The notes beneath the pieces were generated by a model. It was not told where the DNA came from. It saw only the letters and a program-made list of their open reading frames with translations, and ran no database searches. Source: Photobacterium alginatilyticum (lineage in GTDB: Bacteria > Pseudomonadota > Gammaproteobacteria > Enterobacterales > Vibrionaceae). Taken from it: a stretch of 64,000 bases of DNA. The translations under genes were made by a program, and so were the position numbers. The stretch covers positions 1 to 64,000 of the forward strand of contig NZ_RSEJ01000018.1 of NCBI RefSeq assembly GCF_009910675.1, read 5' to 3'. Below, one piece after another: positions 17,080-26,346 of the stretch (position 1 is its first letter; each line of letters starts with the position of its first letter).

Positions 17080-17639
17080 CACTGACTCCTTAATAACTTT
17101 TCTAACTTGAGTTCACGAAGGTGGCAGGCCTTCGACAGACGCGCGTGTACAAACATACCGGCCAATGCCGCGACCATTCCGGCCATCGTCGGCAAGGTCG
17201 CCAATGATATGCCCGACGCCATCAGACGTGGCTGGCTGCTACCCTGCGTAGCCATTACATCAAACACTGAAATCATACCGGTGACTGTGCCAAGCAAACC
17301 CAGCATCGGACAGATAGCTACCAGCACCTTGATGAGATTCAAATTCTGATTCAGGGCAATGCGCGCTTCACTCAACCAACCGTCACGCAGTGCATGAGCA
17401 TACCAGGACGTCTGATCTTGTCTCGCATGCCACTGCGATAGCCAATGGTTCTTTTGCTTTGGGTAGGTGATGAGCAGGTATAGCACCCGCTCGGTCACCA
17501 GCAGCCAACTCACGACAACCACAGCAGCCAGCCACCAAAGCAACTGGCCACCCTGACTCATGAAGTGCTGCAGTGAATACCACCAACCCTCGAAGCCCGC
17601 AGCCTGCAACAGTGGTACCTCAAAAAGACTCGATCCCAT
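17079..17639 (-). CDS. exbB2: ExbB2 biopolymer transport protein
   Basis: A 186-residue MotA/TolQ/ExbB family proton-channel protein. Three helices are visible, with the conserved late region LVAICPMLGLLGTVTGMISVF and the closing GISLATLPTMAGMVAALAGM. Partner of ExbD2 and TonB2. The start overlaps the ttpC stop (TAATG). The operon holds two ExbB-type proteins, this short one and the long TtpC, as in Vibrio TonB2 systems. Confidence 0.9.
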   Translation of the reverse strand: MGSSLFEVPLLQAAGFEGWWYSLQHFMSQGGQLLWWLAAVVVVSWLLVTERVLYLLITYPKQKNHWLSQWHARQDQTSWYAHALRDGWLSEARIALNQNLNLIKVLVAICPMLGLLGTVTGMISVFDVMATQGSSQPRLMASGISLATLPTMAGMVAALAGMFVHARLSKACHLRELKLEKLLRSQ

Positions 17640-18973
17640 TAGGCTGCGTTTCCTGCTTTTTCTGCTTGCTGGGCAACAAGGCTGATGCCCTGCTTCTCGA
17701 GAATGTTGCGGATAGTCTCAGCCTGAGTGCTCAAAATATTATGAGCCAGCAATAATGGCATAGCCGCAATCAGACCCAGTACCGTGGTTACCAGCGCCAT
17801 TGAAATACCGCCTGCCATCACTGTCGGATCGCCGTTACCAAACTGGGTGATCACCTGGAAAGTTTCAATCATCCCTGTAACGGTTCCCAGCAGGCCAAGC
17901 ATGGGTGCCAGAGCCGCCAGCAGTTTCAGCATCGACAAGCCTTTTTCAAGCCCTTGCTGCTCATCGACTATGGTTTCCAGCAGGCGCAGCTCAAGAGCTT
18001 CCACCGAGCGATTCTGCTCTTTGTCATACACGCCCAGTACACGACCCAACGGGTTGTTGCCTGGCTTGGTCGGGTTCTTCAGCTGAGATTTGATTTGTTG
18101 CCTGATAACGAGCAGTTTCATCCCGCGGAACAGTGCAATAATGGCACCAACAGCAAGCAGACCAAGTATGATCTTGCCCACAACACCACCATGCTCAAGA
18201 CGATCTTTCAGCTCAGGCGAGTTAGCCAGTTGCTCTAGCATGATGCCGCGAGACGGGTCGACAACCGCTGTTTGCAACCCAGATTGCACCAGACCGTTAA
18301 GGCTCGCATAGGCTGGCCCGTCTTCTGGTTGTTTCAGGTATGGCTTGGCAACCTGACGCTTGCCGTCCCATGCTAAGTAGCCTTGCTCACCAATCAAACC
18401 AATACTACCTAATCGGTAAGCTTGCGTTTCGGACTGGTAGCCCTCGCCGTTGATATAAGGCACCGATACATCACGTAGCTCTGAGCTTGCCGTGATCTGA
18501 TCGGTTATTCCCAGCCACAGGCCATTAAGCTGAGACATCGAAGGCAAAGCTTTGGCATCAACAATTTGTTCAACGACAGAATGGTAGGATTTGCGATCAG
18601 CGCTGGTGACCGAGAATGACATTTCGGCATCAAGATCTTTGGCAGCTTGACGTACCACCCCAAAAAGCTCACCCAGACTGCCCGTTTCAAGTCGGAGCTG
18701 CTCTTCCAGCTGAGCCAACTTATTCTCGTTGTCACTGAAAGTCTCGCTAAGCTGCTCTGTTTCTTTCTGCAACTGGCTACGCTGTGCTTTCAAGGCAGCC
18801 AGTTTTGCTTTGACCTGCTTTTCCGTTAATTTAAAACCCGCTTCACGCTCGGCATTATGAGCCGCTTGTACATTCTGTGCCTGTTGTGTTTTTTCAACCA
18901 GCGAGTCAGTGGCAGAAGCGGCAAACGGAAGAGTAAATAGACATAGAGCTGTTGCTAACGCTTTGATTTTCAT
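17639..18973 (-). CDS. ttpC: TtpC, TonB2-associated MotA/TolQ/ExbB protein with periplasmic domain
   Basis: A 444-residue protein: signal peptide (1-21), coiled-coil periplasmic part about 22-120 (Gln/Glu-rich LKAQRSQLQKETEQL), a mixed domain to about 255, then a MotA/TolQ/ExbB channel domain with LLAALAPMLGLLGTVTGMI and GGISMALVTTVLGLIAAMP. This architecture matches TtpC of Vibrio, which is required together with ExbB2-ExbD2-TonB2 for siderophore uptake. It overlaps both neighbours by a TAATG. Confidence 0.9.
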   Translation of the reverse strand: MKIKALATALCLFTLPFAASATDSLVEKTQQAQNVQAAHNAEREAGFKLTEKQVKAKLAALKAQRSQLQKETEQLSETFSDNENKLAQLEEQLRLETGSLGELFGVVRQAAKDLDAEMSFSVTSADRKSYHSVVEQIVDAKALPSMSQLNGLWLGITDQITASSELRDVSVPYINGEGYQSETQAYRLGSIGLIGEQGYLAWDGKRQVAKPYLKQPEDGPAYASLNGLVQSGLQTAVVDPSRGIMLEQLANSPELKDRLEHGGVVGKIILGLLAVGAIIALFRGMKLLVIRQQIKSQLKNPTKPGNNPLGRVLGVYDKEQNRSVEALELRLLETIVDEQQGLEKGLSMLKLLAALAPMLGLLGTVTGMIETFQVITQFGNGDPTVMAGGISMALVTTVLGLIAAMPLLLAHNILSTQAETIRNILEKQGISLVAQQAEKAGNAA

Positions 18974-19737
18974 TATTTCGTCTCCACGTTAACAGATACA
19001 GGCAAGGTGATCAGGCTCGGAGCGGCCTGCTTTGAAGCAATGGCATACGCCTTATCGATATCGGTAGAGAACTGCGAATCAAGTGTCTGCCAGTCGTTCT
19101 GGCTATCATTCCACGCCCAGTAGCGTTTGCCATCGAGGCTACGAGCCACCAGCGAAATACGTCCCAGATACAGCAGATCCGCTTCGATCTTTTCCTGCTC
19201 GGAAAGTGCTACCTGTCCCTGGTAAATCCCCATCTTGGTGCCGTAATCCATTTCAATCTGGTAAGACTCAAGAATACGACGATACTTCTCTGCATCACTG
19301 ATATCGGCCTGCGCCATCATCAGCTCGAGCTTGGCAATACGAGCCAGACGCTGGTCACGACGAATAGGTTTGTCATTGGCAACAATGTCTTTCAACCCTG
19401 CGATCATGTTGTACATCAAAGGCACAACGCCTTGCCGCGTCTCCTTAATGCCCGTGATCTGATCATTGAGGCTTTCTGCTTCGGTATTTTGACTGTCTAC
19501 CAAGCGCGCAAGGTGGTCGCGGTACACCATCAGGTTTTTTACTTCTTCCTGAAGCTGTTCAATCTCAGCCATCGTCGACAAAGTCGCTTCGGCACTCTTA
19601 TCAATTTTCTTCTGGCTCTTTGATGATGCCGCGTTGATCTTACTTTCAATCGCTCGGGCATTATCGAGGTTATCGGCGTTTACGCCCGCGCAAAGGCCGA
19701 TCATCATCAACGCGAGGCTAGTTTTTTTTACGTTCAT
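18973..19737 (-). CDS. DUF3450 family periplasmic coiled-coil protein
   Basis: A 254-residue exported protein: signal peptide 1-21, then long coiled coil at about 28-90 (SKSQKKIDKSAEATLSTMAE…), a middle RDQRLARIAKLELMMAQADIS typical of DUF3450, and a C-terminal YLGRISLVARSLDGKRYWAWN. First gene of the TonB2 operon, as in Vibrio. It probably interacts with the coiled-coil part of TtpC. A Fur-like box lies about 120 bases upstream. Confidence 0.85.
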   Translation of the reverse strand: MNVKKTSLALMMIGLCAGVNADNLDNARAIESKINAASSKSQKKIDKSAEATLSTMAEIEQLQEEVKNLMVYRDHLARLVDSQNTEAESLNDQITGIKETRQGVVPLMYNMIAGLKDIVANDKPIRRDQRLARIAKLELMMAQADISDAEKYRRILESYQIEMDYGTKMGIYQGQVALSEQEKIEADLLYLGRISLVARSLDGKRYWAWNDSQNDWQTLDSQFSTDIDKAYAIASKQAAPSLITLPVSVNVETK

Positions 19738-19852
19738 CTGGCAGTTAATTTCTTATGAGAATGCACAAAAATAAAAAATTCACTCCGTGAATTTCACATA
19801 TGTTAAAAACAAATATGCCCGACAATGCCGGGTAACGAGATTTAATCTTAAT

Positions 19853-19867
19853 TGAAAACGAATATCA
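19853..19867 (-). promoter_or_regulatory. Fur-like box upstream of the TonB2 operon
   Basis: TGAAAACGAATATCA matches the Fur 7-1-7 consensus at 11 of 14 fixed positions and stands upstream of the DUF3450-ttpC operon, downstream of the receptor terminator. Iron control of this operon is therefore likely. Confidence 0.5.
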
Positions 19868-19895
19868 TTTAAACAATTTTCAGCATTAATGCTGT

Positions 19896-19923
19896 AAAAG
19901 GGAGAAGCCGAAACTTCTCCCTT
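19896..19923 (-). terminator. Terminator of the TonB-dependent receptor gene
   Basis: GGGAGAAG/CTTCTCCC hairpin with a TTTTA tail on the minus strand, 14 bases after the receptor stop. Confidence 0.85.
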
Positions 19924-19936
19924 ATCACTTATTCCA

Positions 19937-22030
19937 TTAGTAACGGAATTGTAGTGTCGCCATATAGTTACGGCCTTCACCCAGAATCGTTTTGGTCTGG
20001 CTGCCGCCTGCCAGGTAATCCTTGTCGAAGACATTTTCAACATTTAATCGCATAATAACATCCAGGTTTTGATCATATTTAATCGTATGAGCCACACCTG
20101 CATCTACACGCGTATATCCGTCTTTCTTATATGTGTTCTGCGAATCACCGTAACGGTCACCGACATAAATAACACCCAGATTTGCATCCGTATTATTCGA
20201 TACTGAGTAGCGAGACCAAATGCTTGCCGATAGCTCAGGCACATCCGCCGGACGCTTGCCGTCTTTCAATGCATCTGTCGGATCAACAATCTCTGCATCA
20301 AGGTATGTCATGCTACCATTCAGCGCCAGTTTGTCAGTAACAAAACCTGAAGCGCTCAGCTCGGCACCACGGTGTTTCTGCTCACCAACCTGTGTAGTGA
20401 TCGTCTCTTTGTCTGCTACACCGGTAACGCTTTCCGTCAGGACTTTGTTCTCCTGGGTAATATCGAAGATGGCACCCGAGACAAATAACCGGTTATCCAG
20501 CAGCTCCCACTTGGTACCCAGCTCGTACAGCTTACCTTTAACCGGATCCAGCTCCATACCGTCGTTAACATCTGTCTTGTCATCAACCGGATCTTCCGGC
20601 TCGAAGCTCTCGGAATACGTCAGGTAGATTGAACCGTTAGACATCGGATGATAGATAACACCAGCTTTCGGCAATACATTGTTGTAGGTATCTTCACTGG
20701 TCTCGGTTTTGTCAAAACGCACACCGGCCAGTACCTGCCACTGATCATTGAATGTGATCATATCCTGCAGATAGATACCGTAAGAATCACGCTCTGTCGG
20801 ATCTTTCACTTTACCGTTGCTGTAGTGCAGTTCAGCAGGCTTATCCATTGGCTGACCCACCGTCGCTTCGTAACCTTTCAGGTACTCGCTCTGAGTCTTG
20901 TAGTAATAACCTAACCAGTTGGCTCCAACCAGCAACTGATGGCTAACGCCCAGCGCATCGAACTCGCCGACAAAATCCATGTACGCGGTATCGAACTGCC
21001 AGTTATCCCAGCGGTCATAGGCGTTATAGGTAAAGGTCCCTGTCGATGCATCATAGGTATCCGGTTTCGAGAAGCTCTCGATATCACGGCGCTCAAAGTC
21101 CTGATGGTTATAGCCCGCCGCAACACGCCAGCTCTCAGTCAGCTGCGCGTTGACATCAACACCGATATTTTCGACATCATTTTCAATGTTTGACCACTGG
21201 GCATCCCAGATATGCCCTTCGCCCAGTACAGGCTTACCATCAACAATATAAGCACCGGTATCGACGCTGCCGTCATCGTTCGTTTTGTCGTAATGGAACG
21301 AAACGGTAATATCATCGTTCACGTCGTAATCAACAAACAGGCCACCGACGAAACGTTCAGTCGACGGTGTGCTGCCGTCGTTATAGTGGCGCCAAGAATC
21401 ATAGCTTTGCTTGGCAACAACAGCGCGGGCACGCAGTGTTTGTTCGTCATTTAAAGAACCACTGACATCGGCAACAGTGCGTGAGGCATTATTCGAACCA
21501 ATATCCTGGCTAACCGTTACCTGTGTATCAAACGTTGGCTTTTTCGATACCATGTTAATCAGACCGCCAGGAGCAGACTTACCGTAAAGCAGGCCAGCCG
21601 GGCCTTTCAGTACTTCAACACGCTCAAGCAGTTCGATTGGCTGACGGTAGTGAGACCAGTGCTGCTTACCGTCACGCAGGAAGCTATCGCCGCTGCTCAA
21701 GTCAAAACCACGAAGCTTGAAAGTCTCACGGTTACGGCCTTTACCCCCTTCAGAAACACTGGAGTCATTCTTCAGCACTTCACCCAATGTGCTGGCGCGC
21801 TGCTCTTCGATCAGCTGCTCGTCAATGATTGCCACCTGCCCCGGAGTTTCCAGCTGACTTGCCTCAATCCGCATCGCACTGGTATTGGTATCGGCTTTGT
21901 AACCATAGTCATGGCCCGTTACCACCATGTGCTCGTCAATATCTGCTGACTGGGTCTGCGTCTGAGCATGAACAACAGGTGCGGATAGAATCGCACCAAT
22001 CAATAAAGTCAGCTGACTTTTAGAAAACAT
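19937..22030 (-). CDS. TonB-dependent siderophore receptor
   Basis: A 697-residue outer-membrane receptor. Signal peptide 1-22, TonB box around EHMVVTGH, plug domain at about 55-165 with LGEVLKNDSSV, FKLRGFDL and VEVLKGPAGLLYGKSAPGG, then a 22-strand barrel ending in ATLQFRY with a terminal aromatic residue. The plug resembles ferric hydroxamate or catecholate siderophore receptors (FhuE/FpvA-like). The ligand cannot be named. The adjacent TonB2 system probably energises it. A Fur-like box lies about 120 bases upstream. Confidence 0.9.
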   Translation of the reverse strand: MFSKSQLTLLIGAILSAPVVHAQTQTQSADIDEHMVVTGHDYGYKADTNTSAMRIEASQLETPGQVAIIDEQLIEEQRASTLGEVLKNDSSVSEGGKGRNRETFKLRGFDLSSGDSFLRDGKQHWSHYRQPIELLERVEVLKGPAGLLYGKSAPGGLINMVSKKPTFDTQVTVSQDIGSNNASRTVADVSGSLNDEQTLRARAVVAKQSYDSWRHYNDGSTPSTERFVGGLFVDYDVNDDITVSFHYDKTNDDGSVDTGAYIVDGKPVLGEGHIWDAQWSNIENDVENIGVDVNAQLTESWRVAAGYNHQDFERRDIESFSKPDTYDASTGTFTYNAYDRWDNWQFDTAYMDFVGEFDALGVSHQLLVGANWLGYYYKTQSEYLKGYEATVGQPMDKPAELHYSNGKVKDPTERDSYGIYLQDMITFNDQWQVLAGVRFDKTETSEDTYNNVLPKAGVIYHPMSNGSIYLTYSESFEPEDPVDDKTDVNDGMELDPVKGKLYELGTKWELLDNRLFVSGAIFDITQENKVLTESVTGVADKETITTQVGEQKHRGAELSASGFVTDKLALNGSMTYLDAEIVDPTDALKDGKRPADVPELSASIWSRYSVSNNTDANLGVIYVGDRYGDSQNTYKKDGYTRVDAGVAHTIKYDQNLDVIMRLNVENVFDKDYLAGGSQTKTILGEGRNYMATLQFRY

Positions 22031-22148
22031 ATTCCGTTACTCCAAATAGTATGAGGTCCCAGCCCTGATTTGTTTTGATTATCCAAAGGCCTGAGGTACC
22101 CACGTACGCCTTTTCGGCGCTGCTGCAAAATACGGAAGGGAATATAAG

Positions 22149-22163
22149 TGATAAGTATTACCA
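22149..22163 (-). promoter_or_regulatory. Fur-like box upstream of the siderophore receptor
   Basis: TGATAAGTATTACCA matches the Fur consensus at 12 of 14 fixed positions and lies 120 bases upstream of the receptor ATG on the minus strand. Confidence 0.6.
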
Positions 22164-22349
22164 TTTGCAGTTAATTTACATTCTTTGCATTTGGTAAATT
22201 TATGTCAACGACGGTCAAATAACGCCTGGGAATACCCATGTAAAGAAGTGCTACCTAGAGGAAACCACAGCCCAATAATCACCAAAGTGATATTTCGACC
22301 AATCACGGGTATAATGCCGCCGATTTTATTGATTTACGCGGTATGAGAA

Positions 22350-22790
22350 GTGACAGAAGTAAACCTAGACGAAGTGCGTCGCCAACTAACAGAGCTTAAC
22401 TACAAAGCTGATAAGATCCGAATTGTTACCGTATCGGCTATGGATGACGAGCTGCTGGAAAGCTGCACTACCACAGAAGGTGAGTGTTTCTACAACAGCT
22501 ATATGAATGTTATCTACGGCAAAGGTGAGCGTTATGTATTAGGTTACCGTTGCGAAGAGACCATTGTCGATCACGCCATTATTCGCAAAGGGGATAAGTA
22601 TTTTGATCCGACCCTTCAGGCCGAAGGTGACTTTACATCGTATCAGTATGCTATTTTGACCGAATTCACCGTGTTTGACATGATGAAGCATGCCAAGTCC
22701 AACAAGGACTTTCCGCCAGATGTCGACTACCTGCTGAGAAAGGCAAGCAAGTTCAAGAACGTTATTGACGCAGATAAGCTTCGTAAATAA
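22350..22790 (+). CDS. Conserved hypothetical protein
   Basis: A 146-residue soluble protein starting at a GTG preceded by GAGAA. It is acidic, without signal or membrane segment. Motifs visible are ECFYNSYMNVIYGKGERYVLGY and DHAIIRKGDKYFDPTL, which suggest an alpha/beta fold with a conserved Cys (about 45) and a His-Asp pair (DHAI), perhaps papain- or transglutaminase-like; this is only an impression. It stands alone, with a terminator-like hairpin after it. Function unknown. Confidence 0.6.
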   Translation: MTEVNLDEVRRQLTELNYKADKIRIVTVSAMDDELLESCTTTEGECFYNSYMNVIYGKGERYVLGYRCEETIVDHAIIRKGDKYFDPTLQAEGDFTSYQYAILTEFTVFDMMKHAKSNKDFPPDVDYLLRKASKFKNVIDADKLRK

Positions 22791-22823
22791 TCACCTCCAC
22801 ACTCTTGGCAAAGTACCTCTAAC

Positions 22824-22856
22824 CTCAGCCTACTTATCATCGACAAGTAGGCTGAG
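22824..22856. terminator. Bidirectional terminator hairpin
   Basis: Perfect 12-bp stem CTCAGCCTACTT/AAGTAGGCTGAG between two convergent genes. The T-runs are poor, so termination strength is uncertain. Confidence 0.6.
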
Positions 22857-22920
22857 CTTGTCATTCAGCAATGATGCTTATTTCTCAGGACAACAACGAG
22901 CATTCAAGCCCCCTACCTTC

Positions 22921-24300
22921 TTAAGCCGCACGAAACAGTAAGCAAATTCGCAGCCCGCCTGATTCCCGATTTTCAGCCCTGACATGGCCTTTCATCATCG
23001 TCATGGCTTCCTTCACGATTGCCAGTCCAAGGCCGTACCCGCCTGATTGCTTGTCTCGCGCGGCTTCAAGGCGAGTGAAGGGATCGAATATTTGCTTGAG
23101 ATGCTGCTCCGGGATCCCTGTCCCGTCATCTTCGACCACCAGCTGTACCCAGCCATTGGCATTAGTGACCGACAAACCAATCACCGCCTGCTCGCCGGCA
23201 TATTTAATCGCATTACCGAGCAAATTCTTGATAGCCCTGAGCAACAAACGGTTATCCGCCATTGCCATCAATGTTGCATGATTCAAGTCACACTCAAGCT
23301 GCTGCTCGGGGCCGAGATTGTGCTGCAACTCGAGCACCAAGTGGTGACAGACGGTTTCAAGCTGAGTAGGCACAAGGTTCACCGAGTAGCTGGCATTTTC
23401 CAGCTGACTATATTCGAGAATTTCCGTCACCAGCTCATTCATTTCATCTGATTCACGCTCCAGACGGTCAAGCAATTGCTGGCTATCTTCCGGCAGTTTT
23501 CTTCGTAATAAATGCAAAGCCAGGTTATGACGGGCCAAGGGCGTTTTCAGCTCATGAGACACATCCCGGATCAGTTGTTTTTGCTTCTGGGCCAAACCGT
23601 GGATACGCTGAGTCATGTGATCGAACGAATTAGCCAGCTGGCCGAACTCCGTGACACTGTCACCCACCTCACTACCAACCCGAACACTGAAATCCCCTTC
23701 TGCTAACCGATTACTGGCATTTTGCAGCTTATTCAGTGGCCGCTGCAGGTAGCGAGCAAGCAATAACGAAAAGACACTGAGGATCAAAATCGCGATAGCA
23801 ATCTGGATCATCGCGAAGTAATAGGGGAAATGGCGAGCCGGATGATATTCATGGGGAAACTGGATCACTATTTCATGCCCGGTACTTAACGGAATAGAAA
23901 TAACGGGCTGGTTAACCCGGTTCTCGAAGGTCGTATCTAGCTGCCTAATAAAGTTAAGCTTGAATTCAAAATGCGGGTGCATTTCCCGGCCGCTGATTGT
24001 GCGACGCTCTTTATCAAGCACAAATAAATAATACTCCTGCCCCCGTTCCCAATCGGCAAGCTCGTCCATATCCCCTTCTTCAATCATCACTTCGGCCTGC
24101 TCTGCCAGCGAAAGCATCTCGGTCTGAATTCTCTCGGGAACATGTAGCAAGGCCCTGATCAGGGCAACCTCGGCAATATTTTGCAATACCAGGATTAAAG
24201 TCAAAATAACCGCAAAGTATGAAAACAGGCGAAAAGCCAGACCGTCACGATCTCCAAGGAAAAACAGCGTGCGGATTTTTGGAAGGCGAATAGGTATCAT
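22921..24300 (-). CDS. Sensor histidine kinase, no adjacent response regulator
   Basis: About 459 residues. Helix 1 lies at about 24-48 and helix 2 at about 163-183, enclosing a small periplasmic sensor domain of about 115 residues. A HAMP segment (RPLNKLQNASNRLAEGDFSV) is followed by the H-box with His249 (VSHELKTPLARHNLALHLL), N-box NLLGNAIKYA, G1 VEDDGTGIPEQ and G2 GGYGLGLAIVKEA. It resembles CpxA/RstB-type kinases. Start set at the ATG; an in-frame TTG lies four codons upstream. No receiver gene lies beside it, so the partner must be elsewhere. Confidence 0.9.
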   Translation of the reverse strand: MIPIRLPKIRTLFFLGDRDGLAFRLFSYFAVILTLILVLQNIAEVALIRALLHVPERIQTEMLSLAEQAEVMIEEGDMDELADWERGQEYYLFVLDKERRTISGREMHPHFEFKLNFIRQLDTTFENRVNQPVISIPLSTGHEIVIQFPHEYHPARHFPYYFAMIQIAIAILILSVFSLLLARYLQRPLNKLQNASNRLAEGDFSVRVGSEVGDSVTEFGQLANSFDHMTQRIHGLAQKQKQLIRDVSHELKTPLARHNLALHLLRRKLPEDSQQLLDRLERESDEMNELVTEILEYSQLENASYSVNLVPTQLETVCHHLVLELQHNLGPEQQLECDLNHATLMAMADNRLLLRAIKNLLGNAIKYAGEQAVIGLSVTNANGWVQLVVEDDGTGIPEQHLKQIFDPFTRLEAARDKQSGGYGLGLAIVKEAMTMMKGHVRAENRESGGLRICLLFRAA

Positions 24301-24591
24301 TCTACTTATCAATTAACAAACAACGCGCCTACCTTACCACAGCTTCCCGCTCTCTGTTCAATACGTCGGCACCTAAGTAACCGTTACGCCTCATCTTCTT
24401 CCCGCAAGTGACAGAATTCGAGCAGTTGCTCATAAATTTGATGGGTATTAGCAGCAAAATGCAATTAGTGAGTGCCAGATAATGCGAATTGTGGCATATA
24501 TGAGAGCAATATTGTCATGTCAGGGCGCTAGCATACCCACAAGATGACCAAATGCTGATCACCGAGCAGGGATAGCAAGGATAAATTAAAA

Positions 24592-25218
24592 ATGAGAATT
24601 GTTTTTTTCCTTTATACCATTACGTTATTACTAGGATGTAGTTCCGGGGTAGATATTTCAATCCCGGAAAAATACGGTGAAACCACCGAATACAACAAGG
24701 GCTATCTGACCGGCAGCCTGAGTGCGACCACCGTCTGGCCATCATCGGGCGAAGGGCTGATGACCACCCTCTATATTCGTCAAAAAGGCCATGCTGATGT
24801 CATAACCCTTGTGAATAACAACGCTGACTCCGATTTCATTACGGATTCTCTTAAAGGCCAGCTTTTTTCGCTTCCATTACCAGCTGGTGAATACGAACTT
24901 TTCTGCATCGGGTTCAAAGGGAGCAACGGCTCAAAAACGATCACGTCTAAATCCAGGGATGACCTTGGCCTCGCCTTTTCGATTGAGCCGGGACGAGTCA
25001 CCTACATCGGCCAGTTCATCACTTCTAGCCTGGTTGCGAAAAGTAAACTGTGGAATATCGAATATCCGAGTGGTTATGGGGTGATTACCTACAGCAGTGC
25101 CTACAAGCGTGACAAAGCGTTATTCGACGAACGCCATCCTGACCTTTATAACCTGGCATTCAGCCCTGAACCGCTTGCAGTAAAAAATACACGCCTGATT
25201 TCAACCCGCCCCGAGTAA
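24592..25218 (+). CDS. Predicted lipoprotein of unknown function
   Basis: A 208-residue lipoprotein: lipobox LLLGC puts the lipidated Cys at residue 16. The mature part has a PAGEYELFCIGF motif followed by IEPGRVTYIGQF, a pattern shared with small beta-sandwich lipoproteins of the DUF2846 kind, suggesting a periplasm-facing Ig-like fold. It has a clear AAGGA site, stands alone and is followed by a hairpin. No function can be assigned. Confidence 0.65.
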   Translation: MRIVFFLYTITLLLGCSSGVDISIPEKYGETTEYNKGYLTGSLSATTVWPSSGEGLMTTLYIRQKGHADVITLVNNNADSDFITDSLKGQLFSLPLPAGEYELFCIGFKGSNGSKTITSKSRDDLGLAFSIEPGRVTYIGQFITSSLVAKSKLWNIEYPSGYGVITYSSAYKRDKALFDERHPDLYNLAFSPEPLAVKNTRLISTRPE

Positions 25219-25238
25219 CCATCAGTACTGCATTCAAA

Positions 25239-25270
25239 GAGTGAGGCAATACGACCTCACTCCTTCTTCC
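25239..25270 (+). terminator. Rho-independent terminator after the lipoprotein
   Basis: GAGTGAGG/CCTCACTC stem with an 8-base loop, followed by CTTCTTCC on the plus strand. It separates the lipoprotein gene from the nuo operon. Confidence 0.7.
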
Positions 25271-25411
25271 CTAACAGCAACATAGAACGCCTTTACCTCT
25301 TGCCACGACTTTCAAGCACCCCGATTGAGCCAACTCGCACCAACTATCGCTAACTCGTAGCCCAAACCACAATGGCTATACTCAACATATAAGGCTGATG
25401 CGGGGAAAGTT

Positions 25412-25777
25412 ATGGTGCTCTCAGATTATCTTCCGGTATTGCTTATGACAGGGTTTGTCTCCCTGCTTGCCCTGTTGATACTCACGGTTTCCTCGTTGAT
25501 CCGTCCGCATGATCCCTACCCTGCCAAAAACCAGCCCTATGAGTGTGGTGTAGCGCCTATCGGTGATGCTGCTATCGGCCAGTTCAAGGTTCACTATTTT
25601 GTGATCGGTATTTTGTTCATCATCTTTGATGTCGAAACCTTGTTCCTGTTTCCCTGGGCTGTGGTGTTAAAAAGCATTGGCCTGTTCGGTTACATCGAAA
25701 TGATGGTCTTTCTCTTTGTGCTGTTGGTCGGATTTATCTATGCCTGGGCTAAAGGAGCATTAGAATGGGAGTCTTAG
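25412..25777 (+). CDS. nuoA: NADH-quinone oxidoreductase subunit A
   Basis: A 121-residue membrane subunit with three helices. The conserved loop [22 protein letters not shown] and the next helix [16 protein letters not shown] are classic NuoA. It starts at an ATG with GGGGAAAG upstream and opens a 15-gene operon that encodes complex I. It overlaps nuoB by 13 bases. Confidence 0.95.
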   Translation: MVLSDYLPVLLMTGFVSLLALLILTVSSLIRPHDPYPAKNQPYECGVAPIGDAAIGQFKVHYFVIGILFIIFDVETLFLFPWAVVLKSIGLFGYIEMMVFLFVLLVGFIYAWAKGALEWES

Positions 25778-26346
25778 ACAACCGCTTTCCCAACAATCTG
25801 TTGTTTACCTCGGTCGATAACATCATCAACTGGAGCCGGAGCTCGGCGCTCTGGCCGGAAATGTTTGGTATCGCCTGCTGCGCTATCGAGATGATTGCAA
25901 CAGGCTGCTCCCGATATGATCTCGACCGGTTCGGCGTTGTGTTCAGACCGTCACCCAGACAATCTGATGTGATGATCGTGGCCGGTACGGTCAACAAGAA
26001 GTTTGCCCCGATAGTTAAGCTTCTCTATGACCAGATGCCTGAGCCGCGTTGGGTAATCGCGATGGGATCCTGTGCTATCTCCGGCGGCGTCTATAACAAC
26101 TATGCCGTCGTACAGGGCGTAGAACGCCTGATCCCGGTCGATGTGTATGTACCGGGTTGCCCCCCTCGCCCGGAAGCCCTGATGCAGGGTATCGTTATGT
26201 TGCAGGAGAAAATCAAACAAGGCCGGGTCTTGCGTCGGTTTGAACCCGAAACAGGCCAAGATATAACAAACCGAGATATAACAGACAAAAACATTACCGC
26301 TCAAACTGCTAACCCGCGAGATCTCGGAGGACTTAAATCATCATGA
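25765..26346 (+). CDS. nuoB: NADH-quinone oxidoreductase subunit B
   Basis: A 193-residue subunit carrying cluster N2, the electron donor to quinone. The ligands are the paired cysteines in GIACCAIEM, the Cys of GSCAISGG and the Cys of PGCPPRP. The core is normal to about residue 165. The tail then has three five-residue units [15 protein letters not shown] encoded by a 15-base tandem repeat, which typical NuoB lacks. It overlaps nuoC by four bases. Confidence 0.95.
   Translation: MGVLDNRFPNNLLFTSVDNIINWSRSSALWPEMFGIACCAIEMIATGCSRYDLDRFGVVFRPSPRQSDVMIVAGTVNKKFAPIVKLLYDQMPEPRWVIAMGSCAISGGVYNNYAVVQGVERLIPVDVYVPGCPPRPEALMQGIVMLQEKIKQGRVLRRFEPETGQDITNRDITDKNITAQTANPRDLGGLKSS
26260..26304 (+). 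repeat. 15-base tandem repeat in the nuoB tail
   Basis: Three 15-base units; the first two are GATATAACAAACCGA and GATATAACAGACAAA, the third is diverged. They are in frame and add a hydrophilic pentapeptide repeat to the NuoB C-terminus. Confidence 0.75.

Noticed and set aside
22350-22790. Transglutaminase or papain-like protease assignment for the small conserved protein
   Set aside because: A Cys and a His-Asp pair are present, but the spacing and surrounding motifs are not convincing without a profile search.
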